Source: Sterolibacterium denitrificans (lineage in GTDB: Bacteria > Pseudomonadota > Gammaproteobacteria > Burkholderiales > Rhodocyclaceae). Taken from it: DNA of 64,000 bases. Of this stretch, positions 18,648-29,400 are shown piece after piece (the stretch's first letter is position 1; each line of letters opens with the position of its first letter). The translations under genes were made by a program, and so were the position numbers. The DNA lies in NCBI RefSeq assembly GCF_900174485.1, contig NZ_LT837803.1, positions 1,813,305 to 1,877,304 on the forward strand. Reading direction: 5' to 3'. Under the pieces are notes generated by a model, which was not told where the DNA came from, did no database searches, and worked only from the letters and a program-made list of their open reading frames with translations.

Positions 18648-19667
18648 TCAGACCAGGCCGCGCTCGCCGAGTTCGGCCTTGAGGAAGGCGTAGTAGATGG
18701 GGGCCATGAGCAGTCCGGCCAGGCCGAACAGGGCTTCCATGGCCAGCATCGCCATGAGCAGTTCCCAGGCGCGGGCCTTGATGTGCGAGCCGATGATGCG
18801 GGCGTTGAGGAAGTATTCGAGTTTGTGCAGGATGACCAGGAAAGCCAGGGAAACGACCGCCAGCAACAGCGAGTGGGACAGGCTGATGATGGTGATCACG
18901 GTGTTGGAAATCAGGTTGCCGGCGATCGGAATCAGACCGGCGATGAAGGTGAGGACCACCAGCGTCTTGGCCAGCGGCAGGTGGATGTCGAAGAGGCGCA
19001 GGGCAACCAGCAGATAGAGGCCGGTGAAGATCGCATTGATGGCGGCGATGCGCACCTGGGCAAAGACGACCTGGCGGAAGGCGGTGGCAAAGCGCTTGGC
19101 GTGCGCTTTCAGCAGTTGCGCCAGCGGGCCGCCGCTTTCGTCGCCATTGACTTCGCGCAGGGCGAGCAGGGCGCCGACGACCATGCCGATCAGGGCATGC
19201 GCCAGTCCGCGCAGGGATTCGCCGCCGATTTTCTGCAGCCCGCCGGCATGGGCGCGCAGCCAGTCGGCGACCTGGGCCTGCATTTCACTGGAGTCGGTGG
19301 GCAGATATTGGGCGATCCAGCGTGGCAGCCAGGCGCGCGAGGATTCGAGAATTTCCGCCATTTTCTGCATCAGGGCGGGCAGGCTGCCGACATTGCTGTG
19401 CAGAAAGGCGGCGATGCCGAAACTCAGCAGTGTGATGGCGGTGATGATCAGCATGCTCAGTACGGCGACGGCGACCAGCCGCGCGCCATGGCTGGACAGG
19501 CGCTGTTCGAGCAGGGGCGCGATGCCATGGACCAGCACGTAGATCAGCAGCCCCGACAGCAGCGCGGCCGTCAGGTGCAACTGGATGGCGAGCAGTGGCG
19601 CGAGCAGGGCAATGGCGAAGGCGGCATTGCGCAAACCGGGTGTCGGAGTAGGTGAGGCCATGGCCAT
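18648..19667 (-). CDS. AI-2E family transporter (PerM-like membrane protein)
   Basis: A 339-residue polytopic inner-membrane protein of the AI-2E/PerM family. Hydrophobic segments occur near residues 16-50 (two), 65-90, 150-170, 205-250 and 265-335, in the family pattern of helices separated by a central soluble region. The conserved region near AINAIFTGLYLL and FIAGLIPIAGNLISN is present. Members have been proposed to export autoinducer-2 or act as ion antiporters; the substrate here is unknown. It is the first gene of a pair with the NYN gene and is divergent from the copper ATPase gene. Confidence 0.88.
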   Translation of the reverse strand: MAMASPTPTPGLRNAAFAIALLAPLLAIQLHLTAALLSGLLIYVLVHGIAPLLEQRLSSHGARLVAVAVLSMLIITAITLLSFGIAAFLHSNVGSLPALMQKMAEILESSRAWLPRWIAQYLPTDSSEMQAQVADWLRAHAGGLQKIGGESLRGLAHALIGMVVGALLALREVNGDESGGPLAQLLKAHAKRFATAFRQVVFAQVRIAAINAIFTGLYLLVALRLFDIHLPLAKTLVVLTFIAGLIPIAGNLISNTVITIISLSHSLLLAVVSLAFLVILHKLEYFLNARIIGSHIKARAWELLMAMLAMEALFGLAGLLMAPIYYAFLKAELGERGLV

Positions 19668-19739
19668 GGCATGGGTCTGGATGGGGGGAGCATTATTGCA
19701 TGGCTGTCTGGGCTGAGGAGCGCGGTTGTCCTGGCGGAC

Positions 19740-19745
19740 TATAAT
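19740..19745 (+). promoter_or_regulatory. Possible -10 element for the copper ATPase gene
   Basis: A perfect TATAAT 32 bases before the ATG, in the 110-base divergent gap. No matching -35 hexamer and no clear CueR-type dyad was seen around it. Confidence 0.35.
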
Positions 19746-19777
19746 CAGCCTTCTCTAATTTTCAGGGATGTGTTGCC

Positions 19778-22027
19778 ATGCCGGTGTCCGCAAACCCTGC
19801 CGCGGCGGCAGCGCCGCAGACGCTCGAACTTTCCCTGCAGGGCATGAATTGCGCGAATTGCGCGGCGCGTATCGAAAAGGGCCTGAACGAAATGCCCGGG
19901 GTCGAGGCGGTGGTGAATTTCGCCAGCGAAAAGGCGCACATCCGTTTCGATGCCGCAAGTTACGCTGCCGCGCAGTTCATCGACAAGGTGGATGGCATGG
20001 GCTTCAAGGCGCGACTGTCCACCAGCGATACCCATGCCGAGGAACAGAGCCGCCGCCATGAACAGTACCGGGCCGAATTGCGCCGTTTCTGGATCGCCGT
20101 TGCGCTGACCCTGCCGCTGTCCCTGCAGATGGTGGCGATGTTCGATCCGGCGGCGACGACGCACGATCTGCTGCCGCGCTGGCTGCAATGGCTGCTGGCC
20201 ACGCCGGTGCAGTTCTGGATCGGCCGGCGTTTTTACGTCGGCGCCTGGCATGCCCTGCGCGGCGGCAGCGGCAACATGGACGTGCTGGTGGCCCTGGGCA
20301 CCAGCATGGCCTATCTGCACAGCGCGGTGGTGACGCTGTTTGGCCTGCACGAGCAGCACGTCTATTTCGAGGCTTCGGCGATGGTCATCACCCTGGTGCT
20401 GCTCGGCAAGATCCTCGAAGCGCGCGCCAAGGCCGGCGCTTCGGCGGCATTGGAGGCGCTGATCGGCCTGCAGCCCAGGACGGCCCGCATCGAGCGCGGC
20501 GGGGCGCTGGTCGAGGTGCCCGTGGCCAGCCTGATCCCCGGCGATGTCTTCGTGGTCAGGCCGGGCGAGGGCGTGCCGGTCGATGGCCAGGTGATCGAAG
20601 GCGCCTCGACCTTGAATGAATCCATGCTGACCGGCGAGAGCCTGCCGGTGCTCAAGCAGCCGGGTGACAGGATCTATGCCGCGACGGTGAATGGCGAGGC
20701 CCTGCTGCGCTGCCGGGCCAGCGGCGTCGGCAGCCAGACCCTGCTGGCCGGCATCATCCGCATGGTCGAGGCGGCGCAAGGCTCGAAGGCGCCGGTGCAG
20801 CGGCTGGCCGACCGCGTGGCGGCGGTTTTCGTGCCGGCGGTGGCGCTGGTCGCGCTGCTGACCCTGGCCGGCTGGTGGTGGCTGGCCGGCGATTTCACCC
20901 AGGGCATGATCAGCGCCGTGGCCGTGCTGGTGATTGCCTGCCCGTGCGCGCTGGGTCTGGCGACGCCGACGGCGATCATGGTCGGCACCGGCCAGGGCGC
21001 GCGCCTGGGGATTCTGATCCGCGATGCCGAAGCGCTCGAACTGACCGAGAAGATCAGCATCCTGGCCAGCGACAAGACCGGCACGCTGACGCAGGGCAGG
21101 CCGGTGGTCACCGATCTGCTGCCGGCGGCGGGCGTGAGCAGCGGAGAATTGTTGCGGGTCGCCGCCACGCTGGAACGGGGGGCGACGCATCCGCTGGCCC
21201 TGGCCATTCTCGACCGGGCAGCGGCGGATGGCGTGGCAACGGGAGAATTGCAGGATCTGCTGGCGATTGCCGGCAAGGGCTTGCGCGGCAAGGTCGATGG
21301 CCAGTCCTGCAGCCTGGGTTCGCCGGCTTTTCTGGCGGAGGAGGGCGCGAAGCTGGATCTGGAGGATGCCGCGCTGGCCTTGCTGCAGCAGGCGGCGCGC
21401 AGCATCGTCGCCGTGGCCTGCGAGGGACGGGTGCTGGGCGTCATCGCCGTGGCCGATCCGCTGCGGCCGGGCACGCCTTCGGCCGTGGCGCGCCTGAAGA
21501 CGCTGGGTGTCGAAGTGGTCATGCTCAGTGGCGACAACAAACGCACCGCCGAAGCGATTGCGCGCGAAGCCGGCATCGACCGGGTGCTGGCCGAAGTGCT
21601 GCCCGAAGGCAAGGCGCAAGCCGTGGCCGGCATGCGCGGCGAGGCGGCGGCCAGGCGCAGGGATGGGCGGGTCGGCATGGTCGGCGACGGTATCAACGAT
21701 GCGCCGGCGCTGGCGGCGGCGGATGTCGGCTTCGCCATGGGTGGCGGCACCGACGTGGCGATGAAGACCGCCGGCATCACGCTGATGCACGACGACCTCA
21801 ACTATGTCGCGGCGGCCATCGAGTTGTCGCGGGCGACGCTGGCCAAGATCCGCCAGAACCTGTTCTTCGCTTTCATCTACAACGTGTTCGGCATTCCGCT
21901 GGCGGCTTTCGGCATGCTCAACCCGGTGATCGCCGGCGCGGCGATGGCGCTCAGTTCGGTGTCGGTGGTGAGCAATTCATTGCTGCTGAAACGCTGGTCC
22001 GGCAAGCCTTTGCGGCTGCTGCACTGA
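19778..22027 (+). CDS. copA: Cu(I)-exporting P-type ATPase
   Basis: A 749-residue P1B-1 ATPase that pumps Cu(I) out of the cytoplasm. One N-terminal heavy-metal domain has [14 protein letters not shown]. The transport site [14 protein letters not shown] lies in helix 6. The phosphorylation motif is [10 protein letters not shown] and the hinge is [17 protein letters not shown]. Helices 7 and 8 carry YNVFGIP and MALSS, matching the YNx4P and MxxSS signatures of Cu(I) rather than Zn/Cd pumps. The A-domain TGES is present. There is no adjacent chaperone or CueR-like regulator. Followed by tRNA-Leu(TAA) after 100 bases. Confidence 0.96.
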   Translation: MPVSANPAAAAAPQTLELSLQGMNCANCAARIEKGLNEMPGVEAVVNFASEKAHIRFDAASYAAAQFIDKVDGMGFKARLSTSDTHAEEQSRRHEQYRAELRRFWIAVALTLPLSLQMVAMFDPAATTHDLLPRWLQWLLATPVQFWIGRRFYVGAWHALRGGSGNMDVLVALGTSMAYLHSAVVTLFGLHEQHVYFEASAMVITLVLLGKILEARAKAGASAALEALIGLQPRTARIERGGALVEVPVASLIPGDVFVVRPGEGVPVDGQVIEGASTLNESMLTGESLPVLKQPGDRIYAATVNGEALLRCRASGVGSQTLLAGIIRMVEAAQGSKAPVQRLADRVAAVFVPAVALVALLTLAGWWWLAGDFTQGMISAVAVLVIACPCALGLATPTAIMVGTGQGARLGILIRDAEALELTEKISILASDKTGTLTQGRPVVTDLLPAAGVSSGELLRVAATLERGATHPLALAILDRAAADGVATGELQDLLAIAGKGLRGKVDGQSCSLGSPAFLAEEGAKLDLEDAALALLQQAARSIVAVACEGRVLGVIAVADPLRPGTPSAVARLKTLGVEVVMLSGDNKRTAEAIAREAGIDRVLAEVLPEGKAQAVAGMRGEAAARRRDGRVGMVGDGINDAPALAAADVGFAMGGGTDVAMKTAGITLMHDDLNYVAAAIELSRATLAKIRQNLFFAFIYNVFGIPLAAFGMLNPVIAGAAMALSSVSVVSNSLLLKRWSGKPLRLLH

Positions 22028-22077
22028 GGCGGGAGCCGGGCGTCGGGAGTGATACGCCGGATCCGAAATGGATTTTC

Positions 22078-22106
22078 TTGCCCTTTCAAGGGGTTGCCGT
22101 TATCAT
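22078..22106 (+). promoter_or_regulatory. Promoter for tRNA-Leu(TAA)
   Basis: TTGCCC (22078-22083) and TATCAT (22101-22106) are separated by 17 bp and end 21 bases before the tRNA, the usual distance for a stable RNA gene. Confidence 0.7.
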
Positions 22107-22127
22107 AGGCGGTTTGCTTCAAGCCCC

Positions 22128-22212
22128 GCGCGGGTGATGGAACTGGTAGACATAGCAGACTTAAAATCTGCCGGCTTCGGCCGTACGGGTTCGAGTCCCG
22201 TCCTGCGCACCA
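22128..22212 (+). tRNA. tRNA-Leu, anticodon TAA
   Basis: An 85-base class II tRNA from GCGCGGG to the encoded CCA. The acceptor stem GCGCGGG pairs with CCTGCGC (one G-U). The anticodon stem GCAGA/TCTGC encloses CTTAAAA, giving anticodon TAA. A long variable arm and a T-arm with GGTTCGAGTCC follow. It marks the left edge of the biosynthetic cluster. Confidence 0.97.
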
Positions 22213-22269
22213 TGTCATTGCATCGTTACATGACTCCCGGATCAGGAGTTTGCGGCGGCAATTTTATCG

Positions 22270-22294
22270 ACAGGCACTTACTTCAGCCTGTTTT
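22270..22294 (+). terminator. Probable terminator after tRNA-Leu(TAA)
   Basis: The 6-bp stem ACAGGC (22270-22275) / GCCTGT (22286-22291) with a 10-base loop is followed by a short T-run, 58 bases after the tRNA. The stem is short, so termination may be partial. Confidence 0.5.
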
Positions 22295-22375
22295 AAAGTA
22301 AATAAAAAATAATAATAAACAATTAGATATTCGCTTATATTGAAGTTGTTCATGAGCAGTCCAAGTTTGCCTTGA
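22295..22375 (+). promoter_or_regulatory. AT-rich leader of the synthetase operon with a 7-codon ORF
   Basis: This strongly AT-rich stretch is the only place for a promoter of the 33-kb cluster. No clear -35/-10 pair could be fixed in it. An ATG at 22352 opens a frame of seven codons (MSSPSLP) whose TGA (22373-22375) overlaps the TTG start codon of the synthetase at 22372. The TTG has no ribosome-binding sequence of its own, so coupling through this short frame is possible. Confidence 0.4.
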
Positions 22376-25300
22376 AGACGCTGACCGACATCCTCATCAA
22401 CGCAGCAACGCATACGCCGGCGCGGCGGATCGTGTTCGCGCAGCGTGACGGTCGGGATCAGGGCTACGGCTATGCCGAGCTGTACGCGCGGGCGCGGCGG
22501 GCGCTGGCCTGGCTGCAGGCGGCGGACGCGCGGCCGGGGCAGCGGGTGGTCGTCCAGTGCCAGTCGGCGCAGCGGCAGATCGAACTGTTCTGGGCCTGCG
22601 TGCTGGGCGGCATGGTGCCGGTACTGCTGCCCAAAGTGGCATCGTGGCGGCGCGATTCCGATGCGGCGCGCAAGCTGGCCGGCGTCCTGCGCGTGCTCGA
22701 CGCTCCGCTGCTGCTGGTCGATGCCGATCAGGAAGTCGTCTATCGGACAGGCGAAGCGCGGCCGCTGGTGGCAGGCTGCCGCTGGTTGGTCGATGACCCG
22801 GCGGCCGGCAATCTGGATGCGGCGGCGGCGCGCATCCATGAGGCGCGGGAGGACGATCTCGCTTACCTCCAGTTCTCCTCGGGCTCCACCGGTCAGCCCA
22901 AGGGCGTGCGTCTGACACATGGAAATTTATTCTGCAACGTCAAAGATATAGCGGATATAGTTAAAGCTGTTCAAGAAGAGTCTACGCTGAGCTGGATGCC
23001 CTATTATCACGACATGGGGCTGATCGCCTTCCATCTCGTGCCGCTGTATCGCGGCATGGGCCAGGTCAAGCTCGATGCCGCCGAGTTCATCGCCGAACCG
23101 CTGTTCTGGCTGCGCCAGATTGCCAGGCACCACGCCGAAGTCGTCAGTTCGCCGAATTTCGGCCTGCAGCACGTGCTCGACCGGGTGAGCCGGGCGGATC
23201 TGGCCGGTCTCGATCTGTCCTGCGTGCGCCTGCTGTGCAATGGCGCCGAGCCGATTTCGGCGGATGTGATGCGGCGCTTCTGCGCGCTGCTGGCGCCGGC
23301 TGGCTTCCGCCGCGCGGCGATGTTCCCGGTGTATGGCCTGGCCGAGGCCTGCGTGGCGGTGACTTTCAGCCCGGTTGGCAGCGAGCCGCGGGTGCATCGC
23401 CTCGACCGCGAGCTGCTCACCGGCGAAGGCCGGGCGGTGGGTGTGGCGACGGATGAAGCGCCGCCGGCCGGGGCGATTGAATATGTCGATGTCGGCTATC
23501 CGCTGCCTGCCGTGGAATTGCGCATTGCCGGCAAGCGGGGCGGGATACTGTCCGCCGGGCGGCTCGGCGAGGTGCAGATCCGCGGCGCTAGTGTGACGGC
23601 GGGTTACGAAGGCGAGGTCGGAGTTAACGAGGCGTTGTTTACTGCCGACGGCTGGCTGCGCACCGGCGATCTGGGGTTTCTCAAGGCAGGACGACTGACC
23701 ATCGCGGGCCGTCTCAAGGATGTCATTTTCCTCAACGGCCGCAACGTCATGGCCGCCGACGTCGAGCGCATGCTGGGCGAGCGCTTCGCTCTCAAGGAAG
23801 GCGCGGTTGCCGTCTGCGCGGCCACGGAGGCAGCGTCGCAGCAGGGCGGGCGCGAGCGCATCGCGATTTTCATCGCTACCCGGCGCAAGGCGGATTTTCA
23901 GTCCTGGGCAGAGGAAATCCGCCAGGCGGCCGAGGATTATCTCGGCCATCCGGTCGATTGCGTGCTGGCTTTGCCGCGCCTGCCTCGCACTTCCAGCGGC
24001 AAGCTGCAGCGCTACCGACTGGCGCGCGACTGGGCGGCGGGTGTGTATGACGACCAGTGCCTGCCTGCCGGGCGGCCGGCAGGCAGGCAGGATGGCGGTG
24101 TCGAAAACAATGACGCCGCCGCTGCCGAGGCAACCGCCGAGGCGCTGCGCCGGATCTGGGCCGGAGTGCTGGGCTGCGCGGCCGACGAGATCGGCCTCGA
24201 CACGCCATTCACCGCGCTGGGCGGCACCTCGGTCAAGGCCGTGGAAATGCTCGCGCGGGTGGAGGAACACTGCGGGCGCGTGCTGGGTTATCCCCTGCTG
24301 ATCGAATGCCGGACGATCCGCGATGTGCTGGCCTATCTGGCCCGGCAAGCTGATCCGGCGGCGCCGCTGCCGGCGCCAGTCCCAGCTCCAGCCACTGTGC
24401 CCGCGCCCGCTGCCAGTCAGACGCGGATTGCGATCATCGGCCTCGCGGGGCGTTTTCCCGGCGGCGCCGATCTGGAGGAATTCTGGGCGACCCTGCGCGA
24501 TGGCCGCTGTGCCGTCGCCCCGGTGCCGGTCGGGCGCTGGCAGAGCGCGCAGGGTGACTATGCGATGGGCGCGCTGCCGCAGATCGACGCTTTCGCCGCC
24601 GATTTCTTCGGCATCGCGGCGGAAGAAGCCTGCATCATGGACCCGCAGCAGCGGCTGATGCTGGAAGTCGCCTATAGCGCGCTGGAGGACGCCGGTTATG
24701 CCGGCCAGCGCCTCGACGCGCAACGCGCGGTGGGCGTGTATCTGGGCGTCAGCAGCAACAGCTATCTGGAAGAAATTCAGTTGCGCCGCGCCAGCCAGGG
24801 CGAGGGTGCAGACGCGGCGCAATTGCGCCATCCGCTACTGATGCCGGCCAACCTGCTCAATCTCATCGCCGCGCGCATCGCCCACAGCCTGAATCTCAAG
24901 GGGCCGGCGCTGGCCATCGACACCGCCTGTTCCTCGTCGCTGGTGGCGCTGCAGCAGGCCTGCAACGATCTGCTGCTGGGCAATTGCGATCTGGCGCTGG
25001 CCGGCGGCGTGAATCTGCTGCCGACCGCCAGCGCCCATGAACTGCTGGCCCAGGCCGGCGCGCTGTCGGCGGATGGCGTCTGCCGCGCCTTCGATGCCGA
25101 GGCCAACGGCATGGTGCCGGGCGAAGGGCTGGGGCTGGTGGTGCTCAAGCCGCTGGCGCGCGCGCTGGCCGACGGCGACCGCATCGAGGCGGTGATCGAT
25201 GCCGTGGCGGTGAATAACGATGGCCGTTCGATCGGCATCATGGCGCCGACGCCGGAAGGCCAGGAGGCCGTGCTGCGCCGCGCCTACCAGCGGGCCGGCG

Positions 25301-26475
25301 TGGCGCCGGCGCAGGTCGGCTACGTCGAGGCGCACGGCACCGGCACGCCGATCGGCGACCCGATCGAGGTGCGCGCCCTGGCGCGGGTCTTCGCCGAGGC
25401 CGGGCGCGGCAGTTGCGCGATCGGCAGCGTGAAGACCAATATCGGTCACCTGCTGGCGGCGGCGGGGATCGCCGGGCTGATCAAGGTGCTGCTGGCGCTG
25501 CGCCATGAAATGCTGCCGCCGTCGCTGCATCTGCGCACGCCGCACCCGCGCGTGCGTTTCGAGCGGACGCCGTTCCATCCGCTGACCGCGCCCCAGCCCT
25601 GGCCGCGCGGCAGCACGCCGCGCTATGCGGCGGTAAGCTCGTTCGGCTTCGGCGGCACCAATGCGCATCTGGTGTTGCACGATCTGCCGGCGTTGGCATC
25701 GGCATCGGCATCTGCATCTGCATCTGCATCTGCGCCGGCGCAAGGCGGCCCCTGGCTGTTGACGCTGTCGGCGCGCAACGCGGCGGAACTGGCGCGCATG
25801 CGCGCGGAACTGGCGGCGCATCTGCGCCGGCATCCCGAATTGCGGCTGCTCGACGTCTGCTACAGCCGGGCCGCCGGCCGCGCCGAGTTCGCGCAGCGCG
25901 TTTGCTACCGGGTCGGCACGCTGGACGAGGCGGTCGAAAAACTGACGCAGGCAGATGGCGTTGAATCACTGGCCGCGCCGAACGTGCCGGATGCGTTGGC
26001 CGCGCGCTGGCTGGCGGGCGAAAGCATCGACTGGCAGGCGCTGTACCGGGATAGCGGGGCGCGGATCGTGGCGCTGCCCGGCTATCCTTTCACGCGCGGC
26101 CATTACTGGTTGCCGCCACGTCAATCGGCGCCGCCAGCCGCCGGCCAGTCAGCCTTGGCTGGCAAGGCCGCGGACGCGGGGATGGCATTGCCGGCTGCGC
26201 ATCTGTCTGCCGGTGCGCCGAGTCCGCGGCGCGGCGGGATGGCCCCGAGCGATCTGAGCGAACTGACCGCGCTAATCGAAAACACCCTGCAGGCGATCGG
26301 CGTGCCGGCCGGCGATGGCCGGCAGTCGTTCGCCGTGCTGGGCATGGATTCCATGCTGGCGCTGAAGGCGAGCAACCTGCTGCAGGACAGCCTGGGCTTC
26401 GCCCTCTCGCCCACCCTGCTGTTCGAGCAGGATACGGTCGAGCGGCTGGCGGCGTTTCTCTCTGTGGAGCTGGCC
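22372..26475 (+). other. Loading region: FAAL, ACP, ketosynthase, ACP
   Basis: The fatty-acyl-AMP ligase spans residues 1-560, with FSSGSTGQPKG at 168-178 and the FAAL-typical WMPYYHDMGL at 208-217. ACP1 carries its phosphopantetheine Ser at 620 (LGGTSV). The ketosynthase spans 686-1103 with the Cys853-His988-His1026 triad (DTACSSS, EAHGTGT, NIGHL). It is followed by the linker usual after AT-less ketosynthases (to about 1255), not by an acyltransferase. ACP2 has GMDSM with Ser1327 and runs straight into the first condensation domain. Order and lack of AT match the start of mycosubtilin/iturin synthetases, but the aminotransferase domain found there is missing. Expected chemistry: a free fatty acid is adenylated, loaded and extended once by malonate, leaving a 3-oxo group. 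Confidence 0.88.
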
Positions 26476-29400
26476 GCCCATGCCGTCGCAGCCGTCATGC
26501 CGGCACTGCCAGTGGCCAAACATTACGCGCTGTCGCATGCCCAGCAGCGGCTGTGGTTTCTCGAACAACTGCAGGAGTTGGCAGGAAGCACGGCGACGGC
26601 AGGTGAGGCGGGTGAGCCGGGCGAGGCGCTTGCCCTCTACAACGTGCCCAGCGTGGTGCGTCTGCGCGGGCCGCTCGATCCGGCGCGGCTGGAGCGGGTC
26701 TTCAACGAAATCGTCCGGCGGCATGAAACCCTGCGCACCACTTTCATCGCCGTTGCCGGCGAGCCGCGTCAGATCATCGCCGAGGCGCTGCCGCTGCGCT
26801 TGCCGCTGCGTGATCTGAGCCGTCTGGCGGTCGGGCGGCGCGAAGCCGAAGTGCAGGCGCTGGCCCGCGCCGATGCGCGGCAGCCTTTCGATCTGGCCAG
26901 CGGGCCGCTGCTGCGCGCCACGTTGCTGCGCCTGGGTGAGCGCGAGCACGTGCTGCTGCTCAACATGCACCACATCATTTCCGACGGCTGGTCGCTGCGC
27001 GTGCTGGTGCAGGAAGTCGCCGCGCTGTATGCCGCCTGCGGTGCCGGGCAGCCAATGTCGCTACCCGCGTTGCCGGTGCAGTACAAGGATTACGCCGACT
27101 GGCAGCGCCGGCAACTGGCAGGGAGTTTGCTCGACAGTCAACTGGATTACTGGCTGGCGCGGCTGCGCGGCGCGCCCGCCCTGCTGGCCTTGCCGACCGA
27201 TCGCCCGCGCCCGCCGCTGCAGGCCCATCGCGGCGCGCGCCTGCCGTTCAGGCTGGATCGCCATCTCGCCGCCTCCCTGCAGGAACTGGCCAATCGCAGC
27301 GGCGCCACGCTGTTCATGGTCTTGCTGGCCGCTTTCCAGAGCCTGCTCGCCCGTTACAGCGGGCAGCGCGACATCTGCGTCGGCACGCCGGTGGCCAACC
27401 GCAATCGCAGCGAGATCGAGGGACTGATCGGTTTCTTCGTCAATATCCTGGTCATGCGCAACGACCTGGCGCCCGAGCAGACTTTCGTCGAGCTGCTGGC
27501 TCAGGTGCGCGAGACGGCGCTGGGTGCGTTCGCCCATCAGGATCTGCCCTTCGAGCAACTGGTCGAGGCGCTGCAGCCCGAACGCAATCTGGGCCACAGC
27601 CCGGTCTTCCAGGTGCTGTTCGTGCTGCAGACGCTGCCGCCGCAAGCGCTCGCCGCGCTGGATCTGGCGTTCGAGCCCATCGAGGTCGATCCCGGCGTCG
27701 CCCAGTTCGATCTGAGCCTGAGCATGCGGCAGGAGAGCGATCCGGCGGACGGCATGACGGCCTTCTTCGAATACGACAGCGATCTGTTCGACGCGGCGAG
27801 CATGCAGCGCATGGTGGCGCATTTCGTCCGGCTGCTGGAGGAAATCGTCGCTCGGCCGCAGGCGCGTCTGGCCGAGCATGCGCTGTTGAGCGAGGACGAG
27901 CGCCGGCTGATGTTCGAGGCGTGGAACGCGACCCAGGCGGACTATCCTGCCGACCAGAACTTTGCCCAGCTTTTCGAAGCCTGGGCCGCGCGGCAGCCGC
28001 AGGCGCCGGCCGTCAGCTTTGGCGAGACCAGCCTCAGCTACGCCGAGCTGGATGCGCGCGCCAACCAGTTGGCGCGGCATTTGCGGGCAAGCAGCCCGAC
28101 GCTGGGGCCGGACGGCATCGTGGCGATCTGCCTCGAACGCGGCCTGGAAATGGCCGTCGCCCTGCTCGGCGTGCTCAAGGCGGGCGCGGCCTATCTGCCG
28201 GTCGATGCGGATTACCCGGCCGAGCGCATCGCCTGGATGCTCGACGATGCGCAGCCCTGCCTGCTGATCACGCAGCGTCAACTGCGCGCCGCGTTGCCGC
28301 CGCATCCGCTCGCGGTCGTCGAGATCGACACGGACTGGCCGCGCATCGCCGCGCAGGCGACGAGCCGCTTGCCGGCTGAAGCGGTTGCGCCGGGGCCGGA
28401 TCATCTGGCCTATGTCATCTACACTTCGGGCTCGACCGGTCGGCCCAAGGGCGTGCTGCTGCCGCATCGCGGCCTGTGCAATCTGGCGAGCTGGCAGGGG
28501 CGGTTTTTCGGGATTGGTCAGGCGAGCCGGGTGCTGCAGTTCGCTTCCTTCGGTTTCGACGCCTGCACCTGGGAATTCGCCATGGCGCTGGGCAACGGCG
28601 CCAGTCTGCACCTCGCGCCGCGCGAGCAGTTGCTGCCCGGCGCGCCGCTGGGTGAGTTCATCCGCCGCCGGGCGATCAGCCATGCCACGCTGCCGCCGGT
28701 GGCGGTCGGCGCCTGGACGGAAGCGGATGCGGCGGCGCTGCCCAGCCTGCGGACCCTGGTGGTGGCCGGCGAAGTCTGCCCGCTGGCGCTGGCGCGGCGC
28801 TGGGCGCGGCGCGTCGATTTCTACAACGCCTACGGCCCGACCGAAACCACGGTCTGCGCCAGCATCCATCGCTGCGCGGCGGAGGCGGAGGGGGGCGACG
28901 GTCTGCCGTCCGTTCCCATCGGCAAGCCGATCGCCAACACGCAGATCCATATCCTCGACGAGCGGCTGCAGCCGGTGCCGATCGGCGTGGCCGGCGAAAT
29001 CCACGTCGGCGGCGTGGGCGTGGCACGCGGCTATCTGAACCGGCCCGAATTGACGGCCGAGCGTTTCATTGCCGCGCCGTTCGGCGCCAAAGCCAGCACA
29101 CGTCTCTACAAGACCGGCGACCTGGGCCGCTGGCGGGCCGACGGCAGCATCGAATACCTCGCGCGCAACGACCAGCAGATCAAGCTGCGCGGCTATCGCA
29201 TCGAACTGGGCGAAATCGAGGCCCGGCTCGGCGAGCATCCGCAGGTGCGCGACGCCGCCGTTCTGTTGCGCGAGGATGGGCCGGGTGCGGGTGAATCGGG
29301 CGAGAAACGCCTGGTGGCCTATCTGACGGCCCGGAGTCAGGGCGCGCTGGATATCGCCGAACTGAAACGGCATCTGCGCGGCCTGCTGCCCGAATACATG

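Noticed and set aside
18636-19655. Plus-strand frames over the AI-2E and NYN genes (also 17589-18626)
   Set aside because: The minus-strand products have clear family motifs and ribosome-binding sequences; the plus-strand ones do not.
22212-22260. Attachment-site repeat of the tRNA-Leu(TAA) 3' end
   Set aside because: No second copy of its last 18 bases was seen by eye in the gaps at 55481-55649 or 63326-63540.
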